This document shows, piece by piece, positions 9,312 to 17,742 of a DNA stretch of 64,000 nucleotides. Source of the DNA: Aequorivita capsosiphonis DSM 23843 (GTDB lineage Bacteria > Bacteroidota > Bacteroidia > Flavobacteriales > Flavobacteriaceae); the NCBI RefSeq assembly GCF_000429125.1, contig NZ_AUBG01000010.1, positions 211,645 through 275,644 of the forward strand. Direction: 5' to 3'. Both the position numbers and the translations under genes were made by a program. Position 1 is the stretch's first letter, and each line of letters begins with the position of its first letter. The notes beneath the pieces were generated by a model. The model worked only from the letters and a program-made list of their open reading frames with translations. It had not been told where the DNA came from and ran no database searches.

Positions 9312-9373
9312 GAAGCCGTATGCATTTAGTTTTGAATAGTATTGATTATTTCTATTCAGAATCATTTGTTATC

Positions 9374-9490
9374 GAACCCAAAGGGTTCAAATATTTATAG
9401 AAAAAAGCATCTTATAATTATTCGACCCCTTCGGGGTCGTACAAATCAATAGCAAATGCGTTTCTATAAATATATCATCCTTTCAGGATG
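9374..9490. repeat. Nested palindromic intergenic element
   Basis: Three hairpins are arranged in order: GAACCC/GGGTTC (9374-9388), CGACCCC/GGGGTCG with a TTC loop (9423-9439) and CATCCT/AGGATG (9476-9490). The central hairpin is flanked by a perfect 13-bp inverted repeat, ATATTTATAGAAA (9391-9403) and TTTCTATAAATAT (9461-9473). No T-run follows, so a simple terminator does not explain it. It resembles interspersed palindromic repeats I have seen between flavobacterial genes, but copy number cannot be judged here. Confidence 0.75.
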
Positions 9491-9514
9491 CTAATAAGAA
9501 ATAAAAAATTAAAA

Positions 9515-11008
9515 ATGATGATTTCTTCACAGGAAAAAGTAAAAGCTACAGCGCTGGAAAAATATTTTGAACCTTTCCGAAATAACATCGTGGGCATTGA
9601 TCAAGAATTTGACTCCCCATTCGGAAGAAAAAAAATTATCTATACAGATTGGACGGCAAGCGGGCGCTTGTACGCTCCAATTGAGGAAAAAATACAAAAT
9701 GATTTTGGGCCGTTTGTGGCAAATACCCACACAGAAACTTCTGTTACGGGAACGGCAATGACGAAAGCCTATCACGAGGCTCGAAAGATCATTAAAAAGC
9801 ACGTAAATGCTAGTGAAAATGATGTTCTCTTAACTGCTGGAAGCGGAATGACAGGCGCCATAAACAAGTTTCAACGTATCTTAGGATTAAAAATTCCGGA
9901 GAATATAAGAGCCTATACCAGCATTCCAGATGAAATAAGACCTGTAGTGTTTGTAACTCATATGGAACACCACAGCAATCAAACATCTTGGTTGGAAACT
10001 ATTGCTGATGTAGTGGTAATTCCGCCCAATGATGATGTTCTAGTTTGTCTAGAAACCTTTGCTGAAATTGTAGAAAAATACAAAGACCGACCAATTAAGA
10101 TCGCGGCTGTTACTGGTTGTTCGAATGTTACCGGAATTCAAACCCCGTATCACGAAATTGCAAAACTGATGCATAAAAATGACGGTTTGTGTTTTGTTGA
10201 CTTCGCATGTTCTGCACCTTATATTTCAATAGACATGCATCCTGAAGAGGAAGACGCGCATTTAGACGCCATTTTCTTTTCACCACATAAATTTTTGGGA
10301 GGTCCCGGAACCAGTGGCGTTCTTATTTTTAACAATAATCTTTATAAAAACACCATTCCAGATAATCCAGGAGGCGGTACTGTTGAATGGACCAATCCGT
10401 GGGGAAACCATAGATATATTGACGATATTGAAACTCGAGAAGATGGTGGAACACCGGGTTTCCTTCAAACAATTCGCACCGCGCTATCTATTAGATTGAA
10501 AGAAAAAATGGGGGTCGAAAACATCCTTAAACGCGAACACGAACTCTTAGCTATTGTTTTTGAAGAAATAAACAAGGTTCCGAATCTTAAAGTTCTCGCA
10601 CCACAAACGCAAGATAGATTGGCGGTAATCAGTTTTTATATTGAGGATCTGCATTTCAATTTAGGAGTAAAACTTCTCAACGATCGCTTTGGAATCCAAA
10701 CTCGTGGAGGTTGTTCTTGCGCCGGAACCTACGGGCATTATTTATTACACGTAGATCAAGAAACTTCAAACACTATTACCTGCGAAATTGATGGTGGCAA
10801 TCTCACCCACAAACCGGGATGGATACGAATGTCTTTCAATCCAACGAGCACAAATGCCGAAGCACATTTCGTTTGTAATGCGCTAAAACAATTAGCAGAG
10901 AATTTTCAACTTTGGAGCAAGGACTATAAATACAATTCAAAAAGCAACGAGTTTTTTCATAAGAACGAACCTGCCGATAATAAAATGGAGAACTGGTTCA
11001 CGTTCTAG
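9515..11008 (+). CDS. Aminotransferase class V (cysteine desulfurase-like)
   Basis: This PLP enzyme of the class V fold has the cofactor lysine in SPHKFLGG (Lys259 from the chosen start), an aspartate in DFACSAP that would bind the pyridine nitrogen, and a C-terminal GGCSCAG motif (Cys400 and Cys402) where cysteine desulfurases carry the sulfur-accepting cysteine. An in-frame ATG at 9488 falls inside the preceding hairpin, so I prefer the ATG at 9515 (497 residues). No isc/suf genes are adjacent, so the substrate is not settled; desulfurase or selenocysteine lyase-like activity is an inference. Confidence 0.85.
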   Translation: MMISSQEKVKATALEKYFEPFRNNIVGIDQEFDSPFGRKKIIYTDWTASGRLYAPIEEKIQNDFGPFVANTHTETSVTGTAMTKAYHEARKIIKKHVNASENDVLLTAGSGMTGAINKFQRILGLKIPENIRAYTSIPDEIRPVVFVTHMEHHSNQTSWLETIADVVVIPPNDDVLVCLETFAEIVEKYKDRPIKIAAVTGCSNVTGIQTPYHEIAKLMHKNDGLCFVDFACSAPYISIDMHPEEEDAHLDAIFFSPHKFLGGPGTSGVLIFNNNLYKNTIPDNPGGGTVEWTNPWGNHRYIDDIETREDGGTPGFLQTIRTALSIRLKEKMGVENILKREHELLAIVFEEINKVPNLKVLAPQTQDRLAVISFYIEDLHFNLGVKLLNDRFGIQTRGGCSCAGTYGHYLLHVDQETSNTITCEIDGGNLTHKPGWIRMSFNPTSTNAEAHFVCNALKQLAENFQLWSKDYKYNSKSNEFFHKNEPADNKMENWFTF

Positions 11009-11068
11009 TGATTATTTATTTTATCTTTAAAACGATAAAATTTAATCCATACCAATTCACCATTTAAT

Positions 11069-11983
11069 TTGAAAAAACTATTATTTCTAACGCTTCTTTT
11101 ACCATTTTTCACTTCGGCACAGGAATATGTGGATCTTTTCCGAATTGGCTACGGACAAACCCTAAACAATAATTTTGAAGGTGTTGATAGCAGTACTAAT
11201 GTAGCATCATTTGAAGTTGGGTTTACGCTTCCGGTTGTTCTCAATGAAAATCACGCCTTAATAACTGGCGCCGATTTCAGCTTCAATAAAGTACAGCTTT
11301 TCCCCAAAGAAGATTATTCCAGCCTTTTCAGCACCAATCTTAAATTGGGAATGGCCAGCATTTGGTCTGAAAAATGGAGTTCGACCATTGTTTTACTTCC
11401 AAAAATAGCTTCAGATTATAAAAATATTACCAGCGCAGATTTCTATTTTGGTGGGTTCGCACTTCTGAAATTAAAGAAGAATGAAAATTTTAAATATCGT
11501 TTTGGGATTTATGCCAGTCAAGAAGCTTTTGGTCTTTTCACTACACCTATTATAGGTTGGTATTATTTAAGCCCAAATAAGCGTTTTGAAATGGATATGA
11601 GTTTACCTATTTCAGCAGATGTTAGCTATAAATTTGGCACGACAACACTAGGCGTGGATTACTTCGGAATTGGACGGAGTTATAATGTTCATTATGAAAA
11701 CGCTCCTACCCTTTATGCAGATTTGAGTTCTTTGGAATTTGCTGGGTATTTACAGTTTAATACATTTGAAGAAAGTATTCTTTTACGTGCAAAAGTGGGC
11801 TATTCCAGCAACAATTATGAAATGTATCCCGAAGGAGAAAAAATAGATTTAGGAGTTTCCGCATTTAGCTTTGGTGATGATAGAACACAATTAAACCCTT
11901 CCATCAACGGTGGGATTTTCCTGAAATTTGAAGCGATCTATAGGTTTCACATAAAGGAAAAATCCAAATCCCAATCCCGATAG
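11069..11983 (+). CDS. Putative outer-membrane beta-barrel, DUF6268-like
   Basis: The 304-residue product has a signal peptide MKKLLFLTLLLPFFTSAQ starting at a TTG codon; no ATG lies in frame before the mid-protein, so the signal peptide decides this start. The mature sequence alternates hydrophobic and polar residues in many strands and ends in an aromatic-containing strand (FEAIYRFHI), as expected for an outer-membrane barrel. It most resembles DUF6268. The last residues (KSKSQSR) are encoded by the start of a palindrome that overlaps the stop codon. Confidence 0.6.
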   Translation: MKKLLFLTLLLPFFTSAQEYVDLFRIGYGQTLNNNFEGVDSSTNVASFEVGFTLPVVLNENHALITGADFSFNKVQLFPKEDYSSLFSTNLKLGMASIWSEKWSSTIVLLPKIASDYKNITSADFYFGGFALLKLKKNENFKYRFGIYASQEAFGLFTTPIIGWYYLSPNKRFEMDMSLPISADVSYKFGTTTLGVDYFGIGRSYNVHYENAPTLYADLSSLEFAGYLQFNTFEESILLRAKVGYSSNNYEMYPEGEKIDLGVSAFSFGDDRTQLNPSINGGIFLKFEAIYRFHIKEKSKSQSR

Positions 11984-11995
11984 AGTTATCGGGAT
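11974..11995. repeat. Palindrome ATCCCGATA overlapping a stop codon
   Basis: ATCCCGATA (11974-11982) and TATCGGGAT (11987-11995) form a perfect 9-bp stem with a four-base loop. The left arm overlaps the end of the preceding reading frame and supplies the first two bases of its TAG stop; the G is in the loop. There is no T-run. The core TCCCGAT/ATCGGGA recurs at 46004-46019. Confidence 0.7.
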
Positions 11996-12097
11996 CAAAT
12001 AACAAATAACTTACTGATTTCAAGCATCAAACACAAAAAGACCAACATTCAGTTTTGGAATTTGGAATTTGTTGCTTGAAATTTTTATATTTAGACT

Positions 12098-12451
12098 ATG
12101 GAACGAACCTGTCCAGAATGTGGTGATAAGATTGTGGGGCGCGCTGACAAAAAATTTTGCAGTGATGCCTGTCGCAATGCGCATAACAATTCCCTAAATA
12201 AGGACAATAAAAATTTGGTTCGCAATATCAATAACCGTTTACGTAAAAACTACCGAATATTAGAAGAGCTAAATACTGAAGACAAAACGAAAACTACTAA
12301 AAGTAGATTGTTACGATTGGGATTTAGTTTTGAGTATTTTACCAGTATTTATACAACAAAATCAGGTTCTACTTATTTTTATTTATATGATCAAGGTTAT
12401 CTTCAATTGGATAATGACTTTTACCTTTTGGTGAAAAAAGATCTTAAATAA
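12098..12451 (+). CDS. Small zinc-ribbon protein
   Basis: The 117-residue protein starts with a treble-clef or zinc-ribbon motif: CPECG at residues 5-9 and FCSDACRNAH soon after, giving four cysteine ligands. The remainder is basic and helical, then ends in a short beta-rich segment rich in Tyr and Phe. The family is known in Flavobacteriaceae as hypothetical or DUF2116-like zinc-ribbon proteins. A nucleic-acid-binding role is possible but not shown. It has its own upstream gap and no operon partner. Confidence 0.7.
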   Translation: MERTCPECGDKIVGRADKKFCSDACRNAHNNSLNKDNKNLVRNINNRLRKNYRILEELNTEDKTKTTKSRLLRLGFSFEYFTSIYTTKSGSTYFYLYDQGYLQLDNDFYLLVKKDLK

Positions 12452-12594
12452 TCTCCATAAAATCATTGATATATCTACAAAAAAACATTTATTTCATTAA
12501 AATTGGCATATTCTTATGCTTAATGTAACAATACCTTAACCTACAGCACTTTCTATAAAAGGTATCTTTATAATCGAATAAATAAACCTCAATT

Positions 12595-13128
12595 ATGAAA
12601 ACAAAAAATCTTTTAATGATGATGATGCTGTTTTTCAGTATCTCAATTTTTGCCCAAAATGCAGACGATAAAAAAGTAATTAAAGATGCCGAAAAAGCAA
12701 AGACTGCTTTTCTTGAGGCCAATCCAAAATTACAAGGATACTTTGACGATGCCAAGGCTTACGCTATTTTTCCAAATGTGGGAAAAGGTGCTATTGTAAT
12801 TGGAGCTGCCTCCGGAAATGGGGTAGTTTATGAACGTGGCGTTCTTGTGGGAATGGTTAGTATGAAGCAATTGGACATTGGTGCCCAAATTGGTGGAAAA
12901 GCTTTTAGCGAAGTGATTTTCCTTAAAACTGACAACGCGGTTCAAGAATTTATGGACGATGAATTCAGTTTTGGATCTAACATCTCAGCTATTGCAGCAA
13001 ACCAAAGCCCGCCATCATTGGATGTAACTTATACTGATGGAGTTGCTGTTTTTACGCTCCCAAAAGACGGTTTGATGGCTGAAGTATCAGTTGGAGGACA
13101 AAAGTTCGACTTCGAAGACTTCGACTAA
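12595..13128 (+). CDS. SYLF (Ysc84-like) lipid-binding domain protein
   Basis: The 177-residue protein has a signal peptide (1-20, ending IFAQ) followed by a SYLF domain covering almost the whole mature chain. The hallmark segments AYAIFPNVGKGAIVIGAASG, GVVYERG and FSFGSNISAIA are all present. In eukaryotes the Ysc84/SH3YL1 domain binds phosphoinositides; bacterial exported members have no established role. It ends at a strong terminator shared with the convergent small gene. Confidence 0.88.
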   Translation: MKTKNLLMMMMLFFSISIFAQNADDKKVIKDAEKAKTAFLEANPKLQGYFDDAKAYAIFPNVGKGAIVIGAASGNGVVYERGVLVGMVSMKQLDIGAQIGGKAFSEVIFLKTDNAVQEFMDDEFSFGSNISAIAANQSPPSLDVTYTDGVAVFTLPKDGLMAEVSVGGQKFDFEDFD

Positions 13129-13162
13129 TTAATAAATTCAACTCCCTCGGGAAATAAATTTG

Positions 13163-13201
13163 AACCGTTTTAAACATAAAAATGTTTAAAACGGTTTTTT
13201 T
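13163..13201 (+). terminator. Strong terminator of the SYLF gene
   Basis: A perfect 15-bp stem, arms at 13163-13177 and 13182-13196 with an AAAA loop, is followed by a run of T on the plus strand. The stop codon of the convergent minus-strand frame sits at its edge. Confidence 0.9.
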
Positions 13202-13286
13202 ATTCTTCAAAAGAAAGAGAGTACTTTAAAAAACTACTACCCCAAGGAATTTTTTTAAGCGTCTCTCTTCCAAAATAAAGTATCAT
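13200..13286 (-). pseudogene. Downstream half of a split small gene
   Basis: This 28-residue frame starts at an ATG that overlaps the TAA stop of the upstream frame in a TAATG junction. It encodes MILYFGRETLKKIP and an ordinary hydrophilic C-terminus, ending beside a terminator. One missing base at 13286-13290 would fuse it with the upstream frame and give a continuous hydrophobic segment FPMWF-x-MILYFG. That makes a frameshifted gene of about 84 residues the simplest reading. Translational coupling of two short peptides is the alternative. I do not recognise the family. Confidence 0.45.
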
Positions 13287-13453
13287 TAAAACCACATCGG
13301 AAAAAGCTTAGGAATGTCATCAACTTTGTAATAAAAAATCCAGCTTATTGTTGCTTCCATTATCAATATTGGCCAGAAATTTATAGATAAAGTAAATAAT
13401 TTTCTTTTCCCAACCAAATATTGATGTGGCGCTTCACCTAAAGATACAAGCAT
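13286..13453 (-). CDS. Small hydrophobic protein, probably 5' part of a split gene
   Basis: This 55-residue frame starts at ATG with an in-frame stop just before it and reads MLVSLGEAPHQYLVGKRK, then a long hydrophobic segment with several tryptophans (INFWPILIMEATISWIFYY). It lies in the 363-base gap between the SYLF and histidine kinase genes, on the opposite strand, and ends in the TAATG junction with the next short frame. Amino-acid make-up looks like a real membrane protein. Function is unknown. Confidence 0.5.
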   Translation of the reverse strand: MLVSLGEAPHQYLVGKRKLFTLSINFWPILIMEATISWIFYYKVDDIPKLFPMWF

Positions 13454-13461
13454 TTATTTGA

Positions 13462-13469
13462 TACCTTTG
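13462..13469 (+). promoter_or_regulatory. Possible promoter -7 element for the histidine kinase operon
   Basis: TACCTTTG matches TAnnTTTG and would give a leader of about 16 bases to the ATG at 13492. No -33 TTTG is visible at the right distance. Confidence 0.35.
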
Positions 13470-13491
13470 AAAAAGATAGAAAAGCTACTAA

Positions 13492-14577
13492 ATGACTTTA
13501 GAAGAAAACCTTAATAAACGTATCAAGGAGCTTACGTGTTTATACGAAGTATCTTCCATTATTGTAAATAACGACTACAAAGAACTTGACAAAACGCTAT
13601 ATTCCATAGTGTTAAGCATCAGAAAATCGTTGCAATACAACAAAAAAGCTATTGTTGAAATCCAATCTGGACCGTTCCATCTCATTTCATCTTCGCTTCC
13701 AGAAAGTGTTTATATAGAAAGTGCCATAAAAGTTTTTAACGAACCTAAAGGCTCGATAAAAATTCATTATCCATCATCTAAATATGTTCTGGAAGATTTT
13801 TTAACCGAAGAAAAAAAACTTCTGCAAAATGTTGCCATAAATGTTGGCGATTTACTGGAACGCGCATCCATTCGTGAAAATGAGGCAGTACTAAAAAGAA
13901 AAATGGAACACGCCGACCGCTTGAGTATTTTAGGTGAAATAACTGCGGGAATTGCCCACGAACTCAACACCCCATTGGCTAATATTTTAGGCTTTGCAGA
14001 ACTGCTAAAAGCTAAGGAAACTGATGACGATCAAACCACTAAAGACCTTGATAAAATTATAAATAGCGCTATCTTTTCTCGTGAAGTAGTAAAAAAACTA
14101 ATGTTTTTTGCCTGTGAAATGCCACAGAATCTGGACGAAACAAATATCGTTCCAGTGATAAAAGATGCGATGAACTTATTGGATCCAACATTCAAAAAAA
14201 ATGAAGTTCGTTATAAAGTCAATCTCCCCGAAGAACCCGTGCTTCTAAAGGCTGATACCATTCAACTGACTCAGGTGATTTTTAATTTAGTGCTAAATGC
14301 TATTTATTTTTCACCTAAAAATGGATTGATTGAGGTAAGCTTAGAAGAAATCAATAAAAAGATAAGGCTTAAAATTATTGATGAAGGCCCTGGGATTGCG
14401 CCAGAAAATGTAGATAAAATTTTCCAGCCATTCTTCACTACCAAAACAGTTGGTGATGGATCTGGTTTGGGATTGAGCGTGGTTCATGGGATCATTAGAA
14501 GTCATCGCGCTACTATAGATTACCAGTCCAATAAACCTTCAGGAGCCATTTTTATTATTAATTTTCCTAAACAATAA
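13492..14577 (+). CDS. Soluble sensor histidine kinase (NtrB-like)
   Basis: The 361-residue kinase has no membrane segment. The N-terminal 120 residues look like a divergent GAF-type sensor domain starting in a coiled region. The dimerisation box GIAHELNTPLANILG carries the phospho-acceptor His156. The ATP-binding domain shows N-box LVLNAIYFSP, G1 DEGPGI and G2 GSGLGLSVVHG. It is followed after five bases by an NtrC-type regulator, its probable partner. The signal is presumably cytoplasmic; its identity cannot be read from the sequence. Confidence 0.92.
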   Translation: MTLEENLNKRIKELTCLYEVSSIIVNNDYKELDKTLYSIVLSIRKSLQYNKKAIVEIQSGPFHLISSSLPESVYIESAIKVFNEPKGSIKIHYPSSKYVLEDFLTEEKKLLQNVAINVGDLLERASIRENEAVLKRKMEHADRLSILGEITAGIAHELNTPLANILGFAELLKAKETDDDQTTKDLDKIINSAIFSREVVKKLMFFACEMPQNLDETNIVPVIKDAMNLLDPTFKKNEVRYKVNLPEEPVLLKADTIQLTQVIFNLVLNAIYFSPKNGLIEVSLEEINKKIRLKIIDEGPGIAPENVDKIFQPFFTTKTVGDGSGLGLSVVHGIIRSHRATIDYQSNKPSGAIFIINFPKQ

Positions 14578-14582
14578 AGAAA

Positions 14583-15896
14583 ATGCTTCACAAGGAAAAC
14601 ATACTGATAGTTGATGACGACATCAATATTCTCGAGCTAATTCAGCGGCATTTACATTCTCTGAACTATCACACTTATAAAGCTGTTTCTGTAAAAGAAG
14701 CCGTTGCGATTCTTCGTGACACAGAAATAGATTTGTTGATTACCGATTTAAAAATGCCAGAGGTGGATGGTTTTCAACTAATCCAATTTGCTTCAGAACA
14801 TTATCCAAACATGCCAAAACTAGTTGTAACCGGCTATCCTTCGGTGCAAGATGCACTTTCTGCAATAAAATCTGGAGTAGTTGACTATTTGGTAAAACCA
14901 TTTACAAAAGAGGAATTAAAACAAGGCGTTATAAAATCACTCTCTTCAAGGCCCAAAAAGAAAATTCTGGATCATGAAGATATAAAGTACACCTATAACG
15001 AAATTATTGGGGAAAGCGACGCCATCAAAAATGTAACTCAGATAATAGAAAGGGTAAAGGACAACAAAGCCACCATTTTTATAAGTGGTGAAAGTGGCAC
15101 CGGGAAAGAGCTTGTAGCACGTTCCATTCACTATAATGGCAAGTTTTCGCGCGCTCCATTTATTGCGGTAAACTGTGGTGGAATCCCTGAAAACCTTTTA
15201 GAATCAGAACTTTTCGGTTATGTGAAAGGAGCTTTTACAGGAGCTAATGAAAATCGTGATGGATTTTTCCAAGCTGCAATTGGCGGCACCATTTTTTTAG
15301 ATGAGATTGGAAACGCTCCACTTTCGGTACAATCCAGACTTTTACGCGTACTACAAGAAAAAGAAGTGATGAAAGTTGGCCAACGGAAGAGTGAAAAAAT
15401 TGATGTTCGGGTGATTGCGGCAACCAACAGTAACTTACGCGAAATGATTGCAAAGGAAACTTTTCGTGAAGATCTTTATTATAGACTTACCGTAGTAGAA
15501 ATAGCAGTTCCACCACTTCGAGAGCGGAAAGAGGATATTCCGTTAATAGCAGATAAGTTTCTTTTTAAATATGGAAACGAATATAAAAATCGCTATATAA
15601 CTATGGATAATGAGGCTCATACCCTGTTACAGCGTTATGATTGGCCAGGAAATATCCGTGAACTCGAAAATGTAATTCAGCGGGCGGTCATTATGTGCGA
15701 TAGAACCATCAGCATAAAAGACTTTCCCGAAACTTTAAAGTACAAAATAGATTTTCCCGAAGAAGCCTTGCTCTCTTTAAAAGAAATGGAGAAAAAATAT
15801 ATAGAAAAAGTACTTGGTTCAACAGATAATAATCAAACCAAAGCCGCCGAAATCCTCAAAATTGACCGGAAAACACTTCGAGGAAAAATTAAGTAG
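14583..15896 (+). CDS. Sigma-54-dependent response regulator, NtrC family
   Basis: The 437-residue regulator has a receiver domain with phospho-acceptor Asp55 (TDLKMPEVDG), a AAA+ domain with Walker A GESGTGKE at 169-176, the sigma-54-contacting GAFTGA loop near 216-221, and a short Fis-type helix-turn-helix ending in LKIDRKTLRGKIK. It would activate RpoN promoters when phosphorylated by the kinase encoded just upstream. Targets are not evident; the next gene is 460 bases away and I did not find a clear GG-N10-GC site there. Confidence 0.95.
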   Translation: MLHKENILIVDDDINILELIQRHLHSLNYHTYKAVSVKEAVAILRDTEIDLLITDLKMPEVDGFQLIQFASEHYPNMPKLVVTGYPSVQDALSAIKSGVVDYLVKPFTKEELKQGVIKSLSSRPKKKILDHEDIKYTYNEIIGESDAIKNVTQIIERVKDNKATIFISGESGTGKELVARSIHYNGKFSRAPFIAVNCGGIPENLLESELFGYVKGAFTGANENRDGFFQAAIGGTIFLDEIGNAPLSVQSRLLRVLQEKEVMKVGQRKSEKIDVRVIAATNSNLREMIAKETFREDLYYRLTVVEIAVPPLRERKEDIPLIADKFLFKYGNEYKNRYITMDNEAHTLLQRYDWPGNIRELENVIQRAVIMCDRTISIKDFPETLKYKIDFPEEALLSLKEMEKKYIEKVLGSTDNNQTKAAEILKIDRKTLRGKIK

Positions 15897-16357
15897 TAAA
15901 ACATCTACACGCTTTACTTTAATCTATGATTGACTCCAAAATTTACATTCACTTTTCAGGAGTTCATCTTCAACTTCGGTTTCAATTTCGATTTCGATTT
16001 CAGAAAAAGGGTAATTTCTCCCCACCAAAGGAAATATTCCCCTCAATTCGCATAAAACACCTTTTAAGAATAAATAATCAATAAGCTGAATATTAGCCTC
16101 TTGACTCTAATCTTTAAAAACGGGTCATTGTTGGCATACAGCTTGAGCATTAGAGAGGCAAACAAAAAGTGCCTATGGATTCGAACTCTAAAAATTTCGC
16201 GCCTATTTTGTGTAAACACCGCACATCTTATGAGTTAAGACATAATAAGGGTGCTATTTTCTTCTGTAGCGAGTTCGACAAAATTTAACTTCAGATTCGA
16301 TTTAGGAAGGATAACAACAAACAAGCATTAAAATAATTCACTAAAAGAATAATAACG
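15897..16357. other. Intergenic region before glutamate dehydrogenase
   Basis: This 461-base gap holds a hexamer repeat tract and no supported gene. A 37-codon plus-strand frame from ATG at 16175 to 16288 and a start-less minus-strand frame of about 60 codons ending near 15926 are open, but neither has a recognisable product. The region may hold the gdh promoter and leader. Confidence 0.5.
15963..16004. repeat. Degenerate TTCNNN hexamer tract
   Basis: Seven consecutive hexamers of the form TTCNNN run through this segment (TTCATC, TTCAAC, TTCGGT, TTCAAT, TTCGAT, TTCGAT, TTCAGA). On the minus strand the tract would encode alternating Glu and Ile or Thr. Confidence 0.6.
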
Positions 16358-17653
16358 ATGACAAACGAACAAACTGTGGAAAAACCAAAGCCTGCAAAAA
16401 AAGGAATGTTGGACAATGTGTTGGAGCAATTCAACCATGCGGCTGACAAAATAGATTTGAACCCAAACGTTCGAAAAATTCTTAGTATCACAAACACTGA
16501 AATCATAATTCACTTTCCAGTGCGTATGGATAATGGCGATGTAGAGATCTTTACTGGATATCGAGTACAGCACAACAATGCTTTAGGTCCTTATAAAGGT
16601 GGACTTCGTTATCACCCAACGGTAGATATTGATGCAGCACGCGCTTTAGCTATGTGGATGACTTGGAAAACCTCTTTGGCTGGTTTGCCTTATGGAGGTG
16701 CAAAAGGAGGAATCCAAATTGACCCTTCTAAATATTCAAAAGGCGAATTGGAGCGTATAACCCGTAGATTCACTTATGCTTTAGGTGAAAATATTGGACC
16801 AGAACACGATATTCCTGCACCAGACGTAAATACCAACGCACAAACCATGGCTTGGATCGCCGATACATATATGAGTACAAAAAGTACTTCAGAGCGTTCT
16901 AAAAACCAACACGTAGTTACCGGAAAACCTGTTGGAAGCGGTGGCCTTGAAGGTCGTGACCGTGCTACTGGTTACGGTGTGTTTTTGACCATTAAATTTT
17001 GGTCAGAAAAAAATAAGGAAAGTCTAAAAGGCAAAAAATTCATCGTGCAAGGCTACGGAAACGTTGGCTATTGGGCAGCGCACTTTCTTCAAAGCGAAGG
17101 AGCGAAAATGGTGGGTGTTCAAGATGCCTTTGGAAGTATTCAAAATAATGAAGGAATTAAAGTTGAAGATCTTTTTAACTACGCAAAAGCTAATGGCGGT
17201 AGCATTGTAGATTTTCCAGAAGCAACGTCCTTGGACGGAAAAGAATTCTTTAGTTTGGATTGTGATATCTGTATTCCTGCAGCTTTGGGGAACCAAATTA
17301 CAGCAAGGAATGCACATTCCATAAAAGCAAGTCTTATTGCGGAAGGAGCCAATGGCCCAACAGATGTTGAAGGTGAAAAAATATTGATGGACCGTGGCAT
17401 TACTATTATTCCAGACATTATGTGTAATTCTGGTGGGGTAATTGGAAGCTATTTTGAGTGGCTTCAAAACCGTAATGGAGAGCTTTGGCAAATGGACGAA
17501 ATTTTGGAAAAATTAGAGAAAAAACTTTTCACTACATTCAAAAAAGTGACAGCTTATTCTGAAGAAAATAATGTAGATATGCGTACGGCAGCTTTTAGTC
17601 TTGCCATTGGACGTATTGAGCAAGCTTATATTTTAAGAGGAATTTTCCCATAA
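16358..17653 (+). CDS. gdhA: Glutamate dehydrogenase (Glu/Leu/Phe/Val family)
   Basis: The 431-residue enzyme interconverts glutamate and 2-oxoglutarate plus ammonia. The substrate domain shows GPYKGGLRYHP and the catalytic lysine in LPYGGAKGG (Lys116), then PAPDVNTN. The coenzyme domain has the Rossmann motif GYGNVG near residue 229. Length fits the hexameric bacterial and archaeal type of about 420-430 residues. NAD or NADP preference is not certain from the motif. A strong terminator follows, so the gene is monocistronic. Confidence 0.93.
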   Translation: MTNEQTVEKPKPAKKGMLDNVLEQFNHAADKIDLNPNVRKILSITNTEIIIHFPVRMDNGDVEIFTGYRVQHNNALGPYKGGLRYHPTVDIDAARALAMWMTWKTSLAGLPYGGAKGGIQIDPSKYSKGELERITRRFTYALGENIGPEHDIPAPDVNTNAQTMAWIADTYMSTKSTSERSKNQHVVTGKPVGSGGLEGRDRATGYGVFLTIKFWSEKNKESLKGKKFIVQGYGNVGYWAAHFLQSEGAKMVGVQDAFGSIQNNEGIKVEDLFNYAKANGGSIVDFPEATSLDGKEFFSLDCDICIPAALGNQITARNAHSIKASLIAEGANGPTDVEGEKILMDRGITIIPDIMCNSGGVIGSYFEWLQNRNGELWQMDEILEKLEKKLFTTFKKVTAYSEENNVDMRTAAFSLAIGRIEQAYILRGIFP

Positions 17654-17674
17654 TCAATTAATAATACTTGAAAA

Positions 17675-17720
17675 GATGAGGCTGACTAAAAAAAATTGTT
17701 AGTCAGCCTCATCTGTTTTA
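17675..17720 (+). terminator. Strong terminator of gdhA
   Basis: A perfect 16-bp stem, arms at 17675-17690 and 17700-17715 with a nine-base A-rich loop, is followed by GTTTT. The T-run is short but the stem is very stable. Confidence 0.85.
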
Positions 17721-17742
17721 AGTAAACAATGAATTTTGAACT

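Noticed and set aside
9488-9514. Upstream ATG as start of the class V aminotransferase
   Set aside because: It sits inside a hairpin of the palindromic element; the ATG at 9515 is better placed.
16175-16288. A 37-codon plus-strand ORF before gdhA
   Set aside because: Short, with no family, leader or ribosome-site support; open frames of this length are expected by chance.
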